Positions 36,027-44,765 of a stretch of 64,000 nt of DNA are shown here, piece by piece. Source of the stretch: Bdellovibrionales bacterium (GTDB lineage Bacteria > Bdellovibrionota > Bdellovibrionia > Bdellovibrionales > JAMPXM01); contig JADJOF010000002.1 in assembly GCA_016713885.1 (NCBI GenBank), positions 124,001-188,000 on the forward strand. Reading direction: 5' to 3'. Position numbers and translations under genes: made by a program. The number at the start of each line of letters is the position of its first letter. Positions within the stretch are counted from its first letter, which is position 1. The notes beneath the pieces were generated by a model. It was not told the DNA's origin. It saw only the letters and a list, made by a program, of their open reading frames with translations, and searched no databases.

Positions 36027-36362
36027 ATGTTGAGTGTAAAAGCATTGCGAGATTTTCTGGCGCCCCTTTCTCCGCAAGCGGCGATCGATCACTGGATTCG
36101 TGTTTTTGAAAAACATGGCGAGAGTCCCGATTTTGAGAATCCACGCATTCAGCTGACCATGCGCTCTGGCGCCCAGTTCATGGGCTATCTCATCGGCGGT
36201 GCGACTCCTCCCAACAGCAAAGAGCGCTACGCGATTTTGAGTTTGGTCATCAAGCACGAAACGGATCAGGCGCGCGACATCGTTTACTTCAACACCAACG
36301 ACGTTGAAACGATCTCGTTCTACGATATCGATCCTGTGTTGCAGTATCTCGCGCGGAAATAA
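36027..36362 (+). CDS. Small soluble protein, unknown
   Basis: 111 residues, no signal or membrane segment, not recognised. The sequence alternates strands and helices (IQLTMRSGAQFMGYLIGG, YAILSLVIKHE, DIVYFNTNDVETISFYD), compatible with a small beta-rich fold resembling an Sm/PilZ-like size class, but no motif decides it. I chose the ATG at 36027 over a GTG at 36000. The convergent HU-like gene starts 12 bases beyond its end. Confidence 0.65.
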   Translation: MLSVKALRDFLAPLSPQAAIDHWIRVFEKHGESPDFENPRIQLTMRSGAQFMGYLIGGATPPNSKERYAILSLVIKHETDQARDIVYFNTNDVETISFYDIDPVLQYLARK

Positions 36363-36370
36363 GCGCGAGA
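36347..36370. terminator. Hairpin between convergent genes
   Basis: TCTCGCGC (36347-36354) pairs with GCGCGAGA (36363-36370), an 8-bp stem around an 8-base loop spanning the stop codon of the upstream gene. No T-run follows, so termination is only suggested. Confidence 0.4.
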
Positions 36371-36373
36371 GAA

Positions 36374-36652
36374 CTAGCCCTTGTTGATTTCTTCTTTGAG
36401 CTCTTTGCCGACTTTGAAAAACGGCAGCTTCTTTTCTTGAACGTTGATGACTTCACCGGTGCGCGGGTTGCGACCTTGATACGCTTCATAGTAGCGATTC
36501 ACGAAGGAACCGAAGCCGCGAATCTCAATGCGGTCATCGCGCATCAGCGCTTCAACCATGGAGTCGAATATCGTATTCACGACGGTTTCCGCTTTGACTC
36601 GCGTGATTCCGGCTTTTTCTGCGATCAGATTGATAAGATCCGCTTTAGTCAT
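36374..36652 (-). CDS. HU/IHF-family nucleoid protein
   Basis: 92 residues with the full HU/IHF pattern: MTKADLINLIAEKAG, the dimer core IEIRGFGSF, and the DNA arm GRNPRTGEVINV with the intercalating Pro. The C-terminal PFFKVGKELKEEIN closes the fold. It is closest in look to IHF beta/HU-like proteins. A weak GGAG site lies before the ATG. Such proteins bend DNA, which is relevant to the sigma-54 promoters found in this window. Confidence 0.93.
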   Translation of the reverse strand: MTKADLINLIAEKAGITRVKAETVVNTIFDSMVEALMRDDRIEIRGFGSFVNRYYEAYQGRNPRTGEVINVQEKKLPFFKVGKELKEEINKG

Positions 36653-36790
36653 CGAGGATACTCCAAGTTATCGAAAACACTAAAATTGTAGAGAGGCCAA
36701 AGCCCCACGCCCAGTCCTTCTGCACCGCAGAACAATTGGCCGCACAGTTAATGCGGCGCGCCTCGGGCCCGAAGGCATTTAAAGCCGAGC

Positions 36791-38164
36791 TCACAGCGAA
36801 TTGTCGTCGGGAACCAGACCATGGGCATAGTGCTCATTCATATAAATCGTAATCGAGCTGACCAAAATGAAGAGGTTCATCGAAAACGCCTCACTCATCG
36901 TTCCCCAATGCAGGCCCGCGACATGAAAGGCGCACTGGCTGCCAAAACAGCCGGCCGCAAGAATGCGATGCTTGTGATGAGATGCGGGGATCTCTTGAAA
37001 CAAGCGAAGCGTGTTCAGAAGGTGATGGAGAATGAAGATCAGATAGAGGCTAAGGCCGATCACTCCACTGTGCGCCAAGATGATAAAGTAAACGTTCACC
37101 GCTTCGGTTTGAGCGAGCGGCGTGCCGTTGTTTCCGGCAACGCCGATGATCGGTGATTGCTCCCATACAGTGACCAGCTGGTTCATCTGCTTGCGATGTT
37201 GATCGGCACGACCGGTTTCTTCGGTGGTGATGCGGTCCCAGAGTGTTGCGGCATCATCTTCGGTGCCAAGACTTGGCGCCACAAACAAAAGACCAAAAAC
37301 GACAGCGATGGTCGCTGCAATCGACGCGAAAAGTTTAAAGCGACGATCAGCAGGGAAAAGTAAGAGAGAGGCCGAGCCTGCGACACTCGCCCACCAAAGG
37401 CCGGGGCGATAGGTGAAAAATAGAGCAAGCGAAATGACGACGGAAAGGCCAAAGCCGACCCAGGTCATTTTGTCCGTCATCTCACGACCACGGCGAAGGC
37501 AAGCCGCGGCAAATGGAAAGGGCAAAACGCAGGCGAGAAGCGTAGCAAGAGCTTCGGTGGAGCCAAAGAATCCGCGCGGCACAAAGTAGGGCAGTCGTCC
37601 GGTGGGGGCATTGGCGAGAGCCTCACCGCTCAACCAATCGACACCTTGAAAATGTTGAATCCAGGTTGCGATCGCTGTGAAGGTGACAACGCCGACGAGG
37701 GCGAACATCACGCGGTTCAATCCAGGAAAGAGCTCCCATGCATAGACGAAGAGGTAGAGCAGCGGAATCCAGCGAATCGTACTGAGGCCATCGATAAAGG
37801 TCGCGGCCGGATCGGTTGACTGGAAGATTGAAACGAGAACGCTGATGAGGCCAAACGACAGACAGGCACCGAGCGAGAGATCCGGGCCCAGGCGAAAGAA
37901 CTTGAACTCGCGATGTCGAGCAAAGGCATCGACAGCAATATAGAAAAGAGTGAGGACGGCGAGGCCCCACGATGCGAGTTCGGTGGCAGCGCGTGAAGTG
38001 GCGAGAAAAACCGGGAGGCTGACCATGAGCCACGGAATTGTAACGCCGAAGGCTTGCTTGGCCGAATGCACAGTTTTTTCGCGACCGATCCCGAGATCGA
38101 TCTGATAGCTCCAGCGTCCACGAACGTGTTCGCGGCGTCTTGCGCTGGGTGACGAAAGTGTCAT
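36791..38164 (-). CDS. O-antigen ligase/polymerase family membrane protein
   Basis: A membrane protein of about 457 residues with some 10-12 transmembrane segments and the Wzy_C-type periplasmic loop (IIGVAGNNGTPLAQTEAVNVYFIILAHSGVIG at about 345-375). Such proteins ligate or polymerise surface polysaccharide at the periplasmic face of the inner membrane. Start ATG 38164 has a GAGGAG SD. It lies 11 bases after a GT4 glycosyltransferase gene. Confidence 0.8.
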   Translation of the reverse strand: MTLSSPSARRREHVRGRWSYQIDLGIGREKTVHSAKQAFGVTIPWLMVSLPVFLATSRAATELASWGLAVLTLFYIAVDAFARHREFKFFRLGPDLSLGACLSFGLISVLVSIFQSTDPAATFIDGLSTIRWIPLLYLFVYAWELFPGLNRVMFALVGVVTFTAIATWIQHFQGVDWLSGEALANAPTGRLPYFVPRGFFGSTEALATLLACVLPFPFAAACLRRGREMTDKMTWVGFGLSVVISLALFFTYRPGLWWASVAGSASLLLFPADRRFKLFASIAATIAVVFGLLFVAPSLGTEDDAATLWDRITTEETGRADQHRKQMNQLVTVWEQSPIIGVAGNNGTPLAQTEAVNVYFIILAHSGVIGLSLYLIFILHHLLNTLRLFQEIPASHHKHRILAAGCFGSQCAFHVAGLHWGTMSEAFSMNLFILVSSITIYMNEHYAHGLVPDDNSL

Positions 38165-38175
38165 GGTCTTACTCC

Positions 38176-39510
38176 TCAAAGTTCCGGGCGTTTATAGCGG
38201 CCGGTCGCCTGCAGGATACTTCGGTAGGCCTTGAGAGTTTCAACCACCATTTTTTCGGGGTCAAAGAGAGACGCAATTTTTGCGCGAGCCGCATCACCGA
38301 TTTGATCAGTGGCCAGGCGTTCTTCAAAGCCGGCGAGAAGCAGTTCAGTGATTTCGGTGACGTCGGCGGGCCGAACAAGAAACCCCTCAAGACCGTGCTC
38401 AATCATGGCCGCCATCGGGCTCATTTCAGACCCAATGACGACCTTTTTCTGAGCCATCGCCTCGAGCAGCGACGGCTCAAAGCCAGAGGTGCGAGCTGAG
38501 AGATTCACAAAAACGTGAGCTTTTGAAATCACCTTCACCTGTTCGTCATGATTGAGGGCACCCGTGAAAAGGACCTTGCTGCCGAGCGCGAGATTGAGCG
38601 ATTCAAATTCGATTTCTTTAAATCGAGGCCCGTCACCAATGATCAGAAGGCGGGCATTTGGCTTTTTTATCGCCACCTTTTCAAAAGCATGCAAGAGGCT
38701 CAGCATTTCGCCGACATCGTTCATATCGCTGACCGTCACTGCGATTTTGCATGACTCTGAAAGCGTGTTCCATGGCGCGTTCTGCTTTTCGGCGTCGTCG
38801 ACCGATTCGCTTGGGCGTGCGGCATTGACCTCGATGCCATAGGGAACCGTGTGAATTTTGGTATCGGGATACAGGTAGTAGCGTTCAAGGGCGATGCGTT
38901 CTCGAGGGCTTGCGACAAACACGCCATCGGCGGTCGAGAGTAGGCGCCGATCATGCCCAAAGTAGGTCGACAAAAAACGCACGCCGACATTGAAGCCAGT
39001 GTTGAGAATGCTACTGAGAGTTTCTTGCCCCATGCCCATGATGGCAAACAGATCGGCCATCGATGTCGCCTGAACGTCGTAGGCCATCGCAAAGCTGGCA
39101 ACCCCAACGGCTTTTTTCATTTGGCCAACGCGAACCGCCGAGCCGTCGAGTGCGTGCACGAGATGAAATGGCGTTTCTTTGTGCAATTCAAGAAAACGCC
39201 GCCGCACAAGATCTTGAAATCGTGGCTGGTGGCTGGCGCGAAGGGCCCGGTGACGGGCCGATCGAGGGGACGCAAGGCTAACGATGCGAACGCCATCGGC
39301 TTCGAGCGTTGTGCCGCCTGGGCCCGCAACACTTTCTCCGGTGAGAATCGTGACATTATGTCCGCGAAACGCCAGACCGCGAGCGATCAGGCGCAAAAAA
39401 CTAGGGCCAGCGAGGCGGCCCGACGTTCGAGTTTGAGTGAGCGGCGCGTACTGAGAGATCAGTGCGATATTGAGCTGACTCGGAAGCGGTTCGCGGCGTG
39501 AGAATAGCAT
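38176..39510 (-). CDS. GT4-family glycosyltransferase
   Basis: A GT-B glycosyltransferase of 444 residues. The N-terminal half has RLAGPSFLRLIARGLAFRGHNVTILTG; the C-terminal half has RLLIIGDGPRFKEIE, LSARTSGFEPSLLEAMAQKKVVIGS and GLEGFLVRPADVTEI, the nucleotide-sugar loop with the EX7E-like pair. Probably cytoplasmic and acting on a lipid-linked glycan. The surrounding ligase-like and sugar genes suggest lipopolysaccharide or capsule assembly. Confidence 0.85.
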   Translation of the reverse strand: MLFSRREPLPSQLNIALISQYAPLTQTRTSGRLAGPSFLRLIARGLAFRGHNVTILTGESVAGPGGTTLEADGVRIVSLASPRSARHRALRASHQPRFQDLVRRRFLELHKETPFHLVHALDGSAVRVGQMKKAVGVASFAMAYDVQATSMADLFAIMGMGQETLSSILNTGFNVGVRFLSTYFGHDRRLLSTADGVFVASPRERIALERYYLYPDTKIHTVPYGIEVNAARPSESVDDAEKQNAPWNTLSESCKIAVTVSDMNDVGEMLSLLHAFEKVAIKKPNARLLIIGDGPRFKEIEFESLNLALGSKVLFTGALNHDEQVKVISKAHVFVNLSARTSGFEPSLLEAMAQKKVVIGSEMSPMAAMIEHGLEGFLVRPADVTEITELLLAGFEERLATDQIGDAARAKIASLFDPEKMVVETLKAYRSILQATGRYKRPEL

Positions 39511-39585
39511 CGAGCATCAGGTTAAGCCTCCGGGTCGCCTTCGACAAGCGGATAGGGATGGATTTGCCATCAAGGTCGACGGGTC

Positions 39586-40614
39586 CTAAAGCGTCACCTT
39601 CTTGTTTTCGAGCGCCGAAAAGTGGAGTCGAGAGAGTTCGTTGGTGAGCATGTCGGTGCCGGTGAATTGGGACGCATTGCCGATGTTATTCCAGGTTGCG
39701 GTCAGGGTCTCGAGGTTGAGGCCGGCATGAACGGCAAAGTCGGGCCATCCTGCATCGGGAACGACGATGACCGTCGGGTCGCTCGGCCTCGTTTGGACTT
39801 CAAGGTCGGTTGCGATTTTTGGAAACCACGCCCAACGCTGATCGCGTTCGGTGCCGGGAGCGCCGGCGACAATCACCGCGTCGAGCGGAGTATTCTCGTC
39901 GATGGTCCCAAGGTGAATTTTCGTGCCGCGGGCCTGGCCTCGCGAGTTCTGTCGGCGCTCGACTCTAGCGAGTCGCTCTCGCTCTGCTCGCGTGAGCATC
40001 GCTCGATTGCATTCAAAGTAGAAGTGGACTTCGACATCTTGGTTGTCGGCCGCCGCCGTGAGGCGTTCGAGGTCTTCGAGCCAGTTTCTGCGCTGCTCAG
40101 GGGTCCCGGCCAAGAGAACGTGCCGACACTCTGAGGGGTGCCACGCAAGGGGACTGTTCTCCGACGAATGTTCGCTCAGCCATCGCGTTTCAAAGACACA
40201 TCCGGGCCAAAGGACTTTTCGTTCCTCGTCGCGACCTGAAACGACAACGCGCTTAAGCCGAGTCAGCGACTTAAGTGCAGGAACAAAACGCTCGGCGCTG
40301 ATCCAAGACAGCCATGACGGTGCTGTTGGACTGAGATGATCGTCGATCACATGAATGCTATCGGGTCGAAATCCCATCACCAGAGGCAGCGCTCGAATCC
40401 ATTCGTTTGCTGTGCCATGTGTGAAGGGCCGGCGCAGATCGATATTTCTCGGCAGCACAACGGGTTCGCGATCAAGATCTTCCGAGCGATAGCGAGTGAG
40501 CAGCAGCAACTCGACATTCAATGTCGCGAACTCGATGAGTCGACGATGAAGCCGTCGTTCGAGCCGGGTGCCCTCGGGATCAGGTGCATGTCGAGAGATG
40601 ATGGCGATGCGCAT
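39586..40614 (-). CDS. Glycosyltransferase-like protein
   Basis: A 342-residue protein with a Rossmann-like N-terminus (MRIAIISRHAPDPEGTRLERRL) and a strand then helix pattern (HVLLAGTPEQRRNWLEDLERL, VDAVIVAGAP). It lacks clear nucleotide-sugar loops, so the transferase call is weak. Position between a GT4 gene and mutT supports a glycan role. It starts 10 bases after the MutT stop. Confidence 0.5.
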   Translation of the reverse strand: MRIAIISRHAPDPEGTRLERRLHRRLIEFATLNVELLLLTRYRSEDLDREPVVLPRNIDLRRPFTHGTANEWIRALPLVMGFRPDSIHVIDDHLSPTAPSWLSWISAERFVPALKSLTRLKRVVVSGRDEERKVLWPGCVFETRWLSEHSSENSPLAWHPSECRHVLLAGTPEQRRNWLEDLERLTAAADNQDVEVHFYFECNRAMLTRAERERLARVERRQNSRGQARGTKIHLGTIDENTPLDAVIVAGAPGTERDQRWAWFPKIATDLEVQTRPSDPTVIVVPDAGWPDFAVHAGLNLETLTATWNNIGNASQFTGTDMLTNELSRLHFSALENKKVTL

Positions 40615-40624
40615 GAGATTGAAT

Positions 40625-41068
40625 CTAGCGCAAAACCTTCAGAAGTCGATCCATCACGCGGCGATTGGCTTCGGGTACCGCAAGATTTTGAAACTCATCG
40701 GGATGAATCCAACGCAGCTCGGTGTGGTGTTGGAGTTTGGGCTCTCCCTTCCAGAACGACACGTCGTAGAACAAAATCAAAATACAGGTGTCGCCATAGG
40801 TATGGCTGGCCGCGAGTTTGAGATCGCCAATCTCGGCTTCGATGCCTAGCTCCTCAGAGAGTTCGCGCTTCAGCGCCATTTCTGGCGACTCGCCTTTTTC
40901 AATTTTTCCACCGGGAAACTCCCACTGGCCTGCCAGAGTATGGCCTGGCGGACGTTGGCCAACGAGAATCTGATCGCCTTGTCGAATAAGCGCGGTCACG
41001 ACGGGTATCCAATGTGGGCGTCGATGCGTTTGTGGAGTTTGCGAGCCAGGACCGGGAGCGATTGCCAT
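40625..41068 (-). CDS. mutT: MutT-type NUDIX hydrolase (8-oxo-dGTP type)
   Basis: 147 residues with a complete Nudix box: GGKIEKGESPEMALKREL then SEELGI. The box is preceded by GQRPPGHTLAGQWEFPGG, the pattern of MutT proteins that remove 8-oxo-dGTP to prevent G-to-T mutation. A Pro-rich N-terminal stretch (PGPGSQTPQTHRRP) is extra. It lies 64 bases after pyrD and 10 bases before the glycosyltransferase-like gene. Confidence 0.85.
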   Translation of the reverse strand: MAIAPGPGSQTPQTHRRPHWIPVVTALIRQGDQILVGQRPPGHTLAGQWEFPGGKIEKGESPEMALKRELSEELGIEAEIGDLKLAASHTYGDTCILILFYDVSFWKGEPKLQHHTELRWIHPDEFQNLAVPEANRRVMDRLLKVLR

Positions 41069-41132
41069 CAGGGAGTCAGGCTAGCGAATTTGAAAGCGGT
41101 GCACAACGACCCGTGCGGGATGTCTCGGGCCG

Positions 41133-42149
41133 TCAGGACTTTGGCCGCGTCAAGGTGTTTGAAAAAAACCACGGTCCTTGAAAGGCAAGAGCCGCATAGG
41201 CTTGCACCAGATCGGCTCCGATGTCGCGTCGGCGCAAGTACTCGTCGCGAGTCATCACACCACCGGCTGAAACGACGAGTTTACTCGTTTTTTCGTTTCC
41301 CAGTTCTCGGATCAGCGCTTCAAGACATTGGCGCGATCGCTCAGTGAGCGGCGCTCCGGATACACCGCCTTCTTGTGGAAACGGTGATCCCGGCTTTCGT
41401 TCAATCGTTGTATTGGTAGCGATAAACCCGTCGATCCCCAAATCGCACGCGACGTGCACCGCGTTTTTCAGACTCTCCGCCTCAAGATCAGGGCTCAGTT
41501 TTAAAAGCCCAGGCGTTCCGTGTGTCGTGAGCGCCGTCGCAATCGGCTTTAAAAACTCAGCAAGACGCTCTTTTTGAAAGAGATCGCGAAGGCCCTTGGT
41601 ATTTGGCGAACTGATATTGATGACAAACGCATCCGCCAGACGCTGCTCAGCGCGCGCGAAAAGTCCGATCAATGAAGCATAATCTTTGTTGGCATCTTCA
41701 AGCGATGTGTTCCGATTTTTCCCTATGTTGACGAAGATCGGGAAGCGCTCAAGCTCATGCGTGTTCTCAAAAATCCGCCACTCACGCAGATTCTCTTTTG
41801 CAATCTTGCCGCCCTTGCTTGGAAACCCCATTCTATTCCAAAGCGCCTTCGTCTCCGCATCGCGCCCCATGATCCAGCCTGGATTTGGCCCCTGTGGCTC
41901 TGGCGTTACCGTTCCCACTTCGACAAAGCCCGCGCCAAAATGATGCCAGCCGCGAATTTGCCCAGCATCTTTATCGACGCCACCGGCAATGCCTAAGCGA
42001 TTGCGAAATCGGATTGAGGTCTCCCGTGCGCTCCAATGAAATGGGTCGACCTCAAGTTCGAATGGTCGATTGAGGAGGCGCAGTGCCTCGAGAGCTTGTG
42101 GTGCAAGTGTATGGCCGATCAGGGGAAGGAGGCGATTGAAGAGTGTCAT
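41133..42149 (-). CDS. pyrD: Dihydroorotate dehydrogenase (quinone, class 2)
   Basis: 338 residues catalysing dihydroorotate to orotate with FMN and quinone in pyrimidine synthesis. Class 2 features are an N-terminal helical membrane-binding extension (NRLLPLIGHTLAPQALEALRLL), GAGFVEVGTVTPEPQGPNP, and the catalytic Ser in NISSPNTKGLRDL. FMN contacts are GIAGGVDKDA, IATNTT and SAGGV. The upstream 206 bases include one REP-like element. Confidence 0.93.
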   Translation of the reverse strand: MTLFNRLLPLIGHTLAPQALEALRLLNRPFELEVDPFHWSARETSIRFRNRLGIAGGVDKDAGQIRGWHHFGAGFVEVGTVTPEPQGPNPGWIMGRDAETKALWNRMGFPSKGGKIAKENLREWRIFENTHELERFPIFVNIGKNRNTSLEDANKDYASLIGLFARAEQRLADAFVINISSPNTKGLRDLFQKERLAEFLKPIATALTTHGTPGLLKLSPDLEAESLKNAVHVACDLGIDGFIATNTTIERKPGSPFPQEGGVSGAPLTERSRQCLEALIRELGNEKTSKLVVSAGGVMTRDEYLRRRDIGADLVQAYAALAFQGPWFFSNTLTRPKS

Positions 42150-42223
42150 GAATGCAGAAGAGTGTGGACGACGTGGTCTGCAAAGTCACGAGCGCGAACA
42201 TGACTGCGCCCTTAACGCGCATC

Positions 42224-42279
42224 AGCTTCCGGCGCCGGAAGCTGTGATGTGTCAAACGGCAGTCGGACTTTCTACGGTA
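42224..42279 (+). repeat. REP-like palindromic element, copy A
   Basis: Begins with the perfect 20-bp palindrome AGCTTCCGGCGCCGGAAGCT (42224-42243), followed by TGATGTGTCA and a small palindrome AGTCGGACT, ending CGGTA. The first 30 bases after the leading A match copy B at 50114-50169 at 28 positions. It sits in the gap between pyrD and the last gene of the sigma-54 operon. Confidence 0.65.
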
Positions 42280-42355
42280 CGCTCGCTTTTTAAGAGCGAG
42301 TGCGACTTCGTCAAAGAATGGCATCAAATCTAAACGGCCACGATCGTCGCAAGCG

Positions 42356-42958
42356 TTACAGCCCCACTGTTGGATTCCAAAACAGTGCCGCAGTAAGGGA
42401 CGTCGTTGCGCCAAGGGTTTCCGGCCAGAGCGGGTTGGGTCGGTGATCGAGAGAGAGCCGCAGTCCATAGAGGCTCTCGAGCCGCATTTCAACAGTGCCC
42501 CGCAGATAAGGTGTCACTGCTGGAACGGAATCGTTAAAGGGACACGAAGGGCCACAGGTTCGGTCGATCGGCCAAGCGGCGCCGCCTCCTGCGATCGCAT
42601 CAATCTCAAAAGACCGAAGCGGAACTAGCGGCACGCGAACTCCGACACCGGCTTCGACGAGTGGAATGGTGAGTGTCGTTGTGCGACTCGTTTCGACAAC
42701 ATCGTGACGAAGGATGCGACCCGAAACTTCAAGGTCGAAACCGAAAGGGCCAAGTTCAGCGAGTGTTCCAAAGAATCCGGCATAGGGCGAGCCCGACGCC
42801 GCAACACTTGCATCACTCCGAAGGCCAGTGGCCTCACTGTGCGAATAGCCAACAGCCAATAAGAGATCGCCGGTCTTGGACTCGCTAACGGCCTCAGCAC
42901 TGATCGATACCAGCGTGATTGCGAATGTCAGCGCAAGCGTTGCGAACGGAGAGATCAT
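42356..42958 (-). CDS. Outer-membrane beta-barrel protein, fifth gene of sigma-54 operon
   Basis: 200 residues with a signal peptide (FAITLVSISAEAVSES) and alternating hydrophobic strands such as FGFDLEVSGRILRH and GLRLSLDHRPNPLWP. Two Cys in CGPSCPF. Predicted small barrel in the outer membrane. No family recognised. Its start overlaps the stop of the preceding lipoprotein gene by 4 bases. Confidence 0.72.
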   Translation of the reverse strand: MISPFATLALTFAITLVSISAEAVSESKTGDLLLAVGYSHSEATGLRSDASVAASGSPYAGFFGTLAELGPFGFDLEVSGRILRHDVVETSRTTTLTIPLVEAGVGVRVPLVPLRSFEIDAIAGGGAAWPIDRTCGPSCPFNDSVPAVTPYLRGTVEMRLESLYGLRLSLDHRPNPLWPETLGATTSLTAALFWNPTVGL

Positions 42959-43473
42959 TCCTTCTCCTGTTTGATCTCAGTCGCCTGTTTCGTCTGACAG
43001 TCGATACGATAGGTTCTGGAGTTTGATTCTTCTCCAATCACGAGAGACATGCGATTGAAGACTGGATCATAGGCCACAGTCACAGCTCCCGACTTATAGG
43101 TGCGAAGTGGCGAGCGCGTGACCGCGGATTCGGTAACGCTGACGGAATCGATATTGCCCGTAAAAATCATTGTTCGCGACATCGTTGAAACAGTCTCGCT
43201 CTGGCGAGGATGGAGCTTATCAACGGTGAGCACGTCGATGTCGCCGGTCTGCGCGATCGTCGCAGGCAACGGATGATGAACGGCGACAGCGAGCACTTCC
43301 GGGTTTGAGTCCATCGAGCTCGCGAGGCGGCCGTAACAAGTGAGCGTTTGCTTATAGCCTTTGAGCCCAATGGCCTCAGTTTCAGAGAGCGGCTTGAGGA
43401 ACTCATTGTTTTTAGCCGGAGCACAGGCCGAAAGAGTAACAAGGGTCACAAACATGGCGACTACGATTTTCAT
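42955..43473 (-). CDS. Lipoprotein, fourth gene of sigma-54 operon
   Basis: 172 residues. Signal helix with lipobox LSACAPA. The mature part has strands (KSGAVTVAYDPVFNRMSLVIG) and two Cys (TCYGR, DCQTK) that may pair. No family recognised. It adjoins the 43474 gene without any gap and overlaps the next gene by 4 bases. Confidence 0.72.
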   Translation of the reverse strand: MKIVVAMFVTLVTLSACAPAKNNEFLKPLSETEAIGLKGYKQTLTCYGRLASSMDSNPEVLAVAVHHPLPATIAQTGDIDVLTVDKLHPRQSETVSTMSRTMIFTGNIDSVSVTESAVTRSPLRTYKSGAVTVAYDPVFNRMSLVIGEESNSRTYRIDCQTKQATEIKQEKE

Positions 43474-44028
43474 TTAAAACTCCAGTTGCATTGCGAGACT
43501 TGCGCCGTCGCGGACGGGGACAATATCAATTCCAAGTTTAGTCTGCGGAGGTGTCGAGCCATCGCTGACTCCGTTAAACGCATTGATCGCGCGGTAGAGA
43601 TACGCATCCGCCGCCTTCTTGCATCCGATCGCGGTGAGGAGGCCGACGCCAATTATTCCCCAGTAGATCCCGCCGGCATTTCTGTCATCCGATCTTGCGC
43701 TGAGAAGATAGGCCAGCGCCGCTGCATAACTACCCCAAAGAGCAACTGATGAGACAGTGCTGTAGGCTTCGTGCTTTTTTGCCCACTCATAGGCGACGGG
43801 ATTGGATCTCATTGCTTCAGCGACCTCATAGCCCATTTCAAATGTTCCCATTTTGTGAACCTTGCCGTCGATATGGATGGTCGGCATAGGCGCTGCGAAA
43901 AATCCTGGTTCCGATGTGATAAACGCATGCGTTTCTCCAGCGAATGCGACGGAGGCAGGAGTCATTACAGAAGCGAGAGCGATCAAAAGTGAGAGTGGAT
44001 ATGAGAACATAATATTTCGGGTTTTCAC
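43474..44028 (-). CDS. Exported membrane protein, third gene of sigma-54 operon
   Basis: 184 residues. A signal sequence (LLIALASVMTPASVAFA) is followed by a polar part and two hydrophobic stretches (VSSVALWGSYAAALAYLL and IYWGIIGVGLLTAIGC). Not recognised. The start overlaps the stop of the preceding gene (TAATG). Confidence 0.68.
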   Translation of the reverse strand: MKTRNIMFSYPLSLLIALASVMTPASVAFAGETHAFITSEPGFFAAPMPTIHIDGKVHKMGTFEMGYEVAEAMRSNPVAYEWAKKHEAYSTVSSVALWGSYAAALAYLLSARSDDRNAGGIYWGIIGVGLLTAIGCKKAADAYLYRAINAFNGVSDGSTPPQTKLGIDIVPVRDGASLAMQLEF

Positions 44029-44765
44029 TATAACCTCACGTCCACACCAATCGATCCGACGCCGTATCGAGAGTCGTCATTCTTTGTGCGATACGCGAAC
44101 TCAAGACCGACGCGATCTCCAAAGTTGATTCGTGCTCCTCCTCCAAAGTAACCATAGAGTTGAGAGTCTGGCTCCTCTTGGCCAAATGGCGGCGACCGCA
44201 AAGCGCCATACATGACGCCAGCGTGAGCAAAGATCTCGAGCATCTCTGTGCCAAAGATATTGAGATGCAGCGGATTGATTCGGATTCCCCCATATGGAAT
44301 GAACGAGTTGCTAACTTCAGTGCCCGTCTCCGCTTTCCAGTTGGAGTAGATCGATCCGAAAGCCATACCGGCTGTTGCTGCAAAGAATTTATTAAACCGG
44401 TAGCCAGCCTCCAAACCGAGTCGATCTCTGATTCTAGGAACCACATCGGAATAGGCGTCGGCAACGGACGTTCTCATCAGTTGAACATTCCAGTTGTAGA
44501 ACTTCGGCTTTTCCTCTGTCGTTGCTGGAGCTGTGGCTGCGACGACAGTGGCCTGTGCGATCGGCGAAGCCACTGGCGCTGTGACCGTTGGGGCGGGAGG
44601 GAGAGACGTTTGTGGTTGCGGTGCGACGGTTGGCGTCGGAGTAACCACGCTTCCTGGCGCCTTCTGGAAGTAGAAGTTGTAAACGTCTTGGGCATGAGCG
44701 GTCGAATTCAATGTGATCGCAAGTAGTGTCGCCAATCGCAGCGAGGACATTTTCGATTTAATCAC
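44028..44765 (-). CDS. Outer-membrane protein with Pro-rich linker, second gene of sigma-54 operon
   Basis: 245 residues. Signal peptide (ATLLAITLNSTAHA) followed by a Pro/Thr/Ala-rich linker (residues 35-80), then a barrel-like domain (LGLEAGYRFNKFFAATAGM, LEIFAHAGVMYG, IGVDVRL). The C-terminal aromatic/hydrophobic strands fit an OmpA-like 8-stranded barrel. The linker suggests a tether to another surface or periplasmic partner. Overlaps the previous gene by 4 bases. Confidence 0.72.
   Translation of the reverse strand: MIKSKMSSLRLATLLAITLNSTAHAQDVYNFYFQKAPGSVVTPTPTVAPQPQTSLPPAPTVTAPVASPIAQATVVAATAPATTEEKPKFYNWNVQLMRTSVADAYSDVVPRIRDRLGLEAGYRFNKFFAATAGMAFGSIYSNWKAETGTEVSNSFIPYGGIRINPLHLNIFGTEMLEIFAHAGVMYGALRSPPFGQEEPDSQLYGYFGGGARINFGDRVGLEFAYRTKNDDSRYGVGSIGVDVRL

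Noticed and set aside
42282..42300. CTCGCT…AGCGAG hairpin as terminator of the sigma-54 operon
   Set aside because: The stem is short and no T-run follows on the minus strand.
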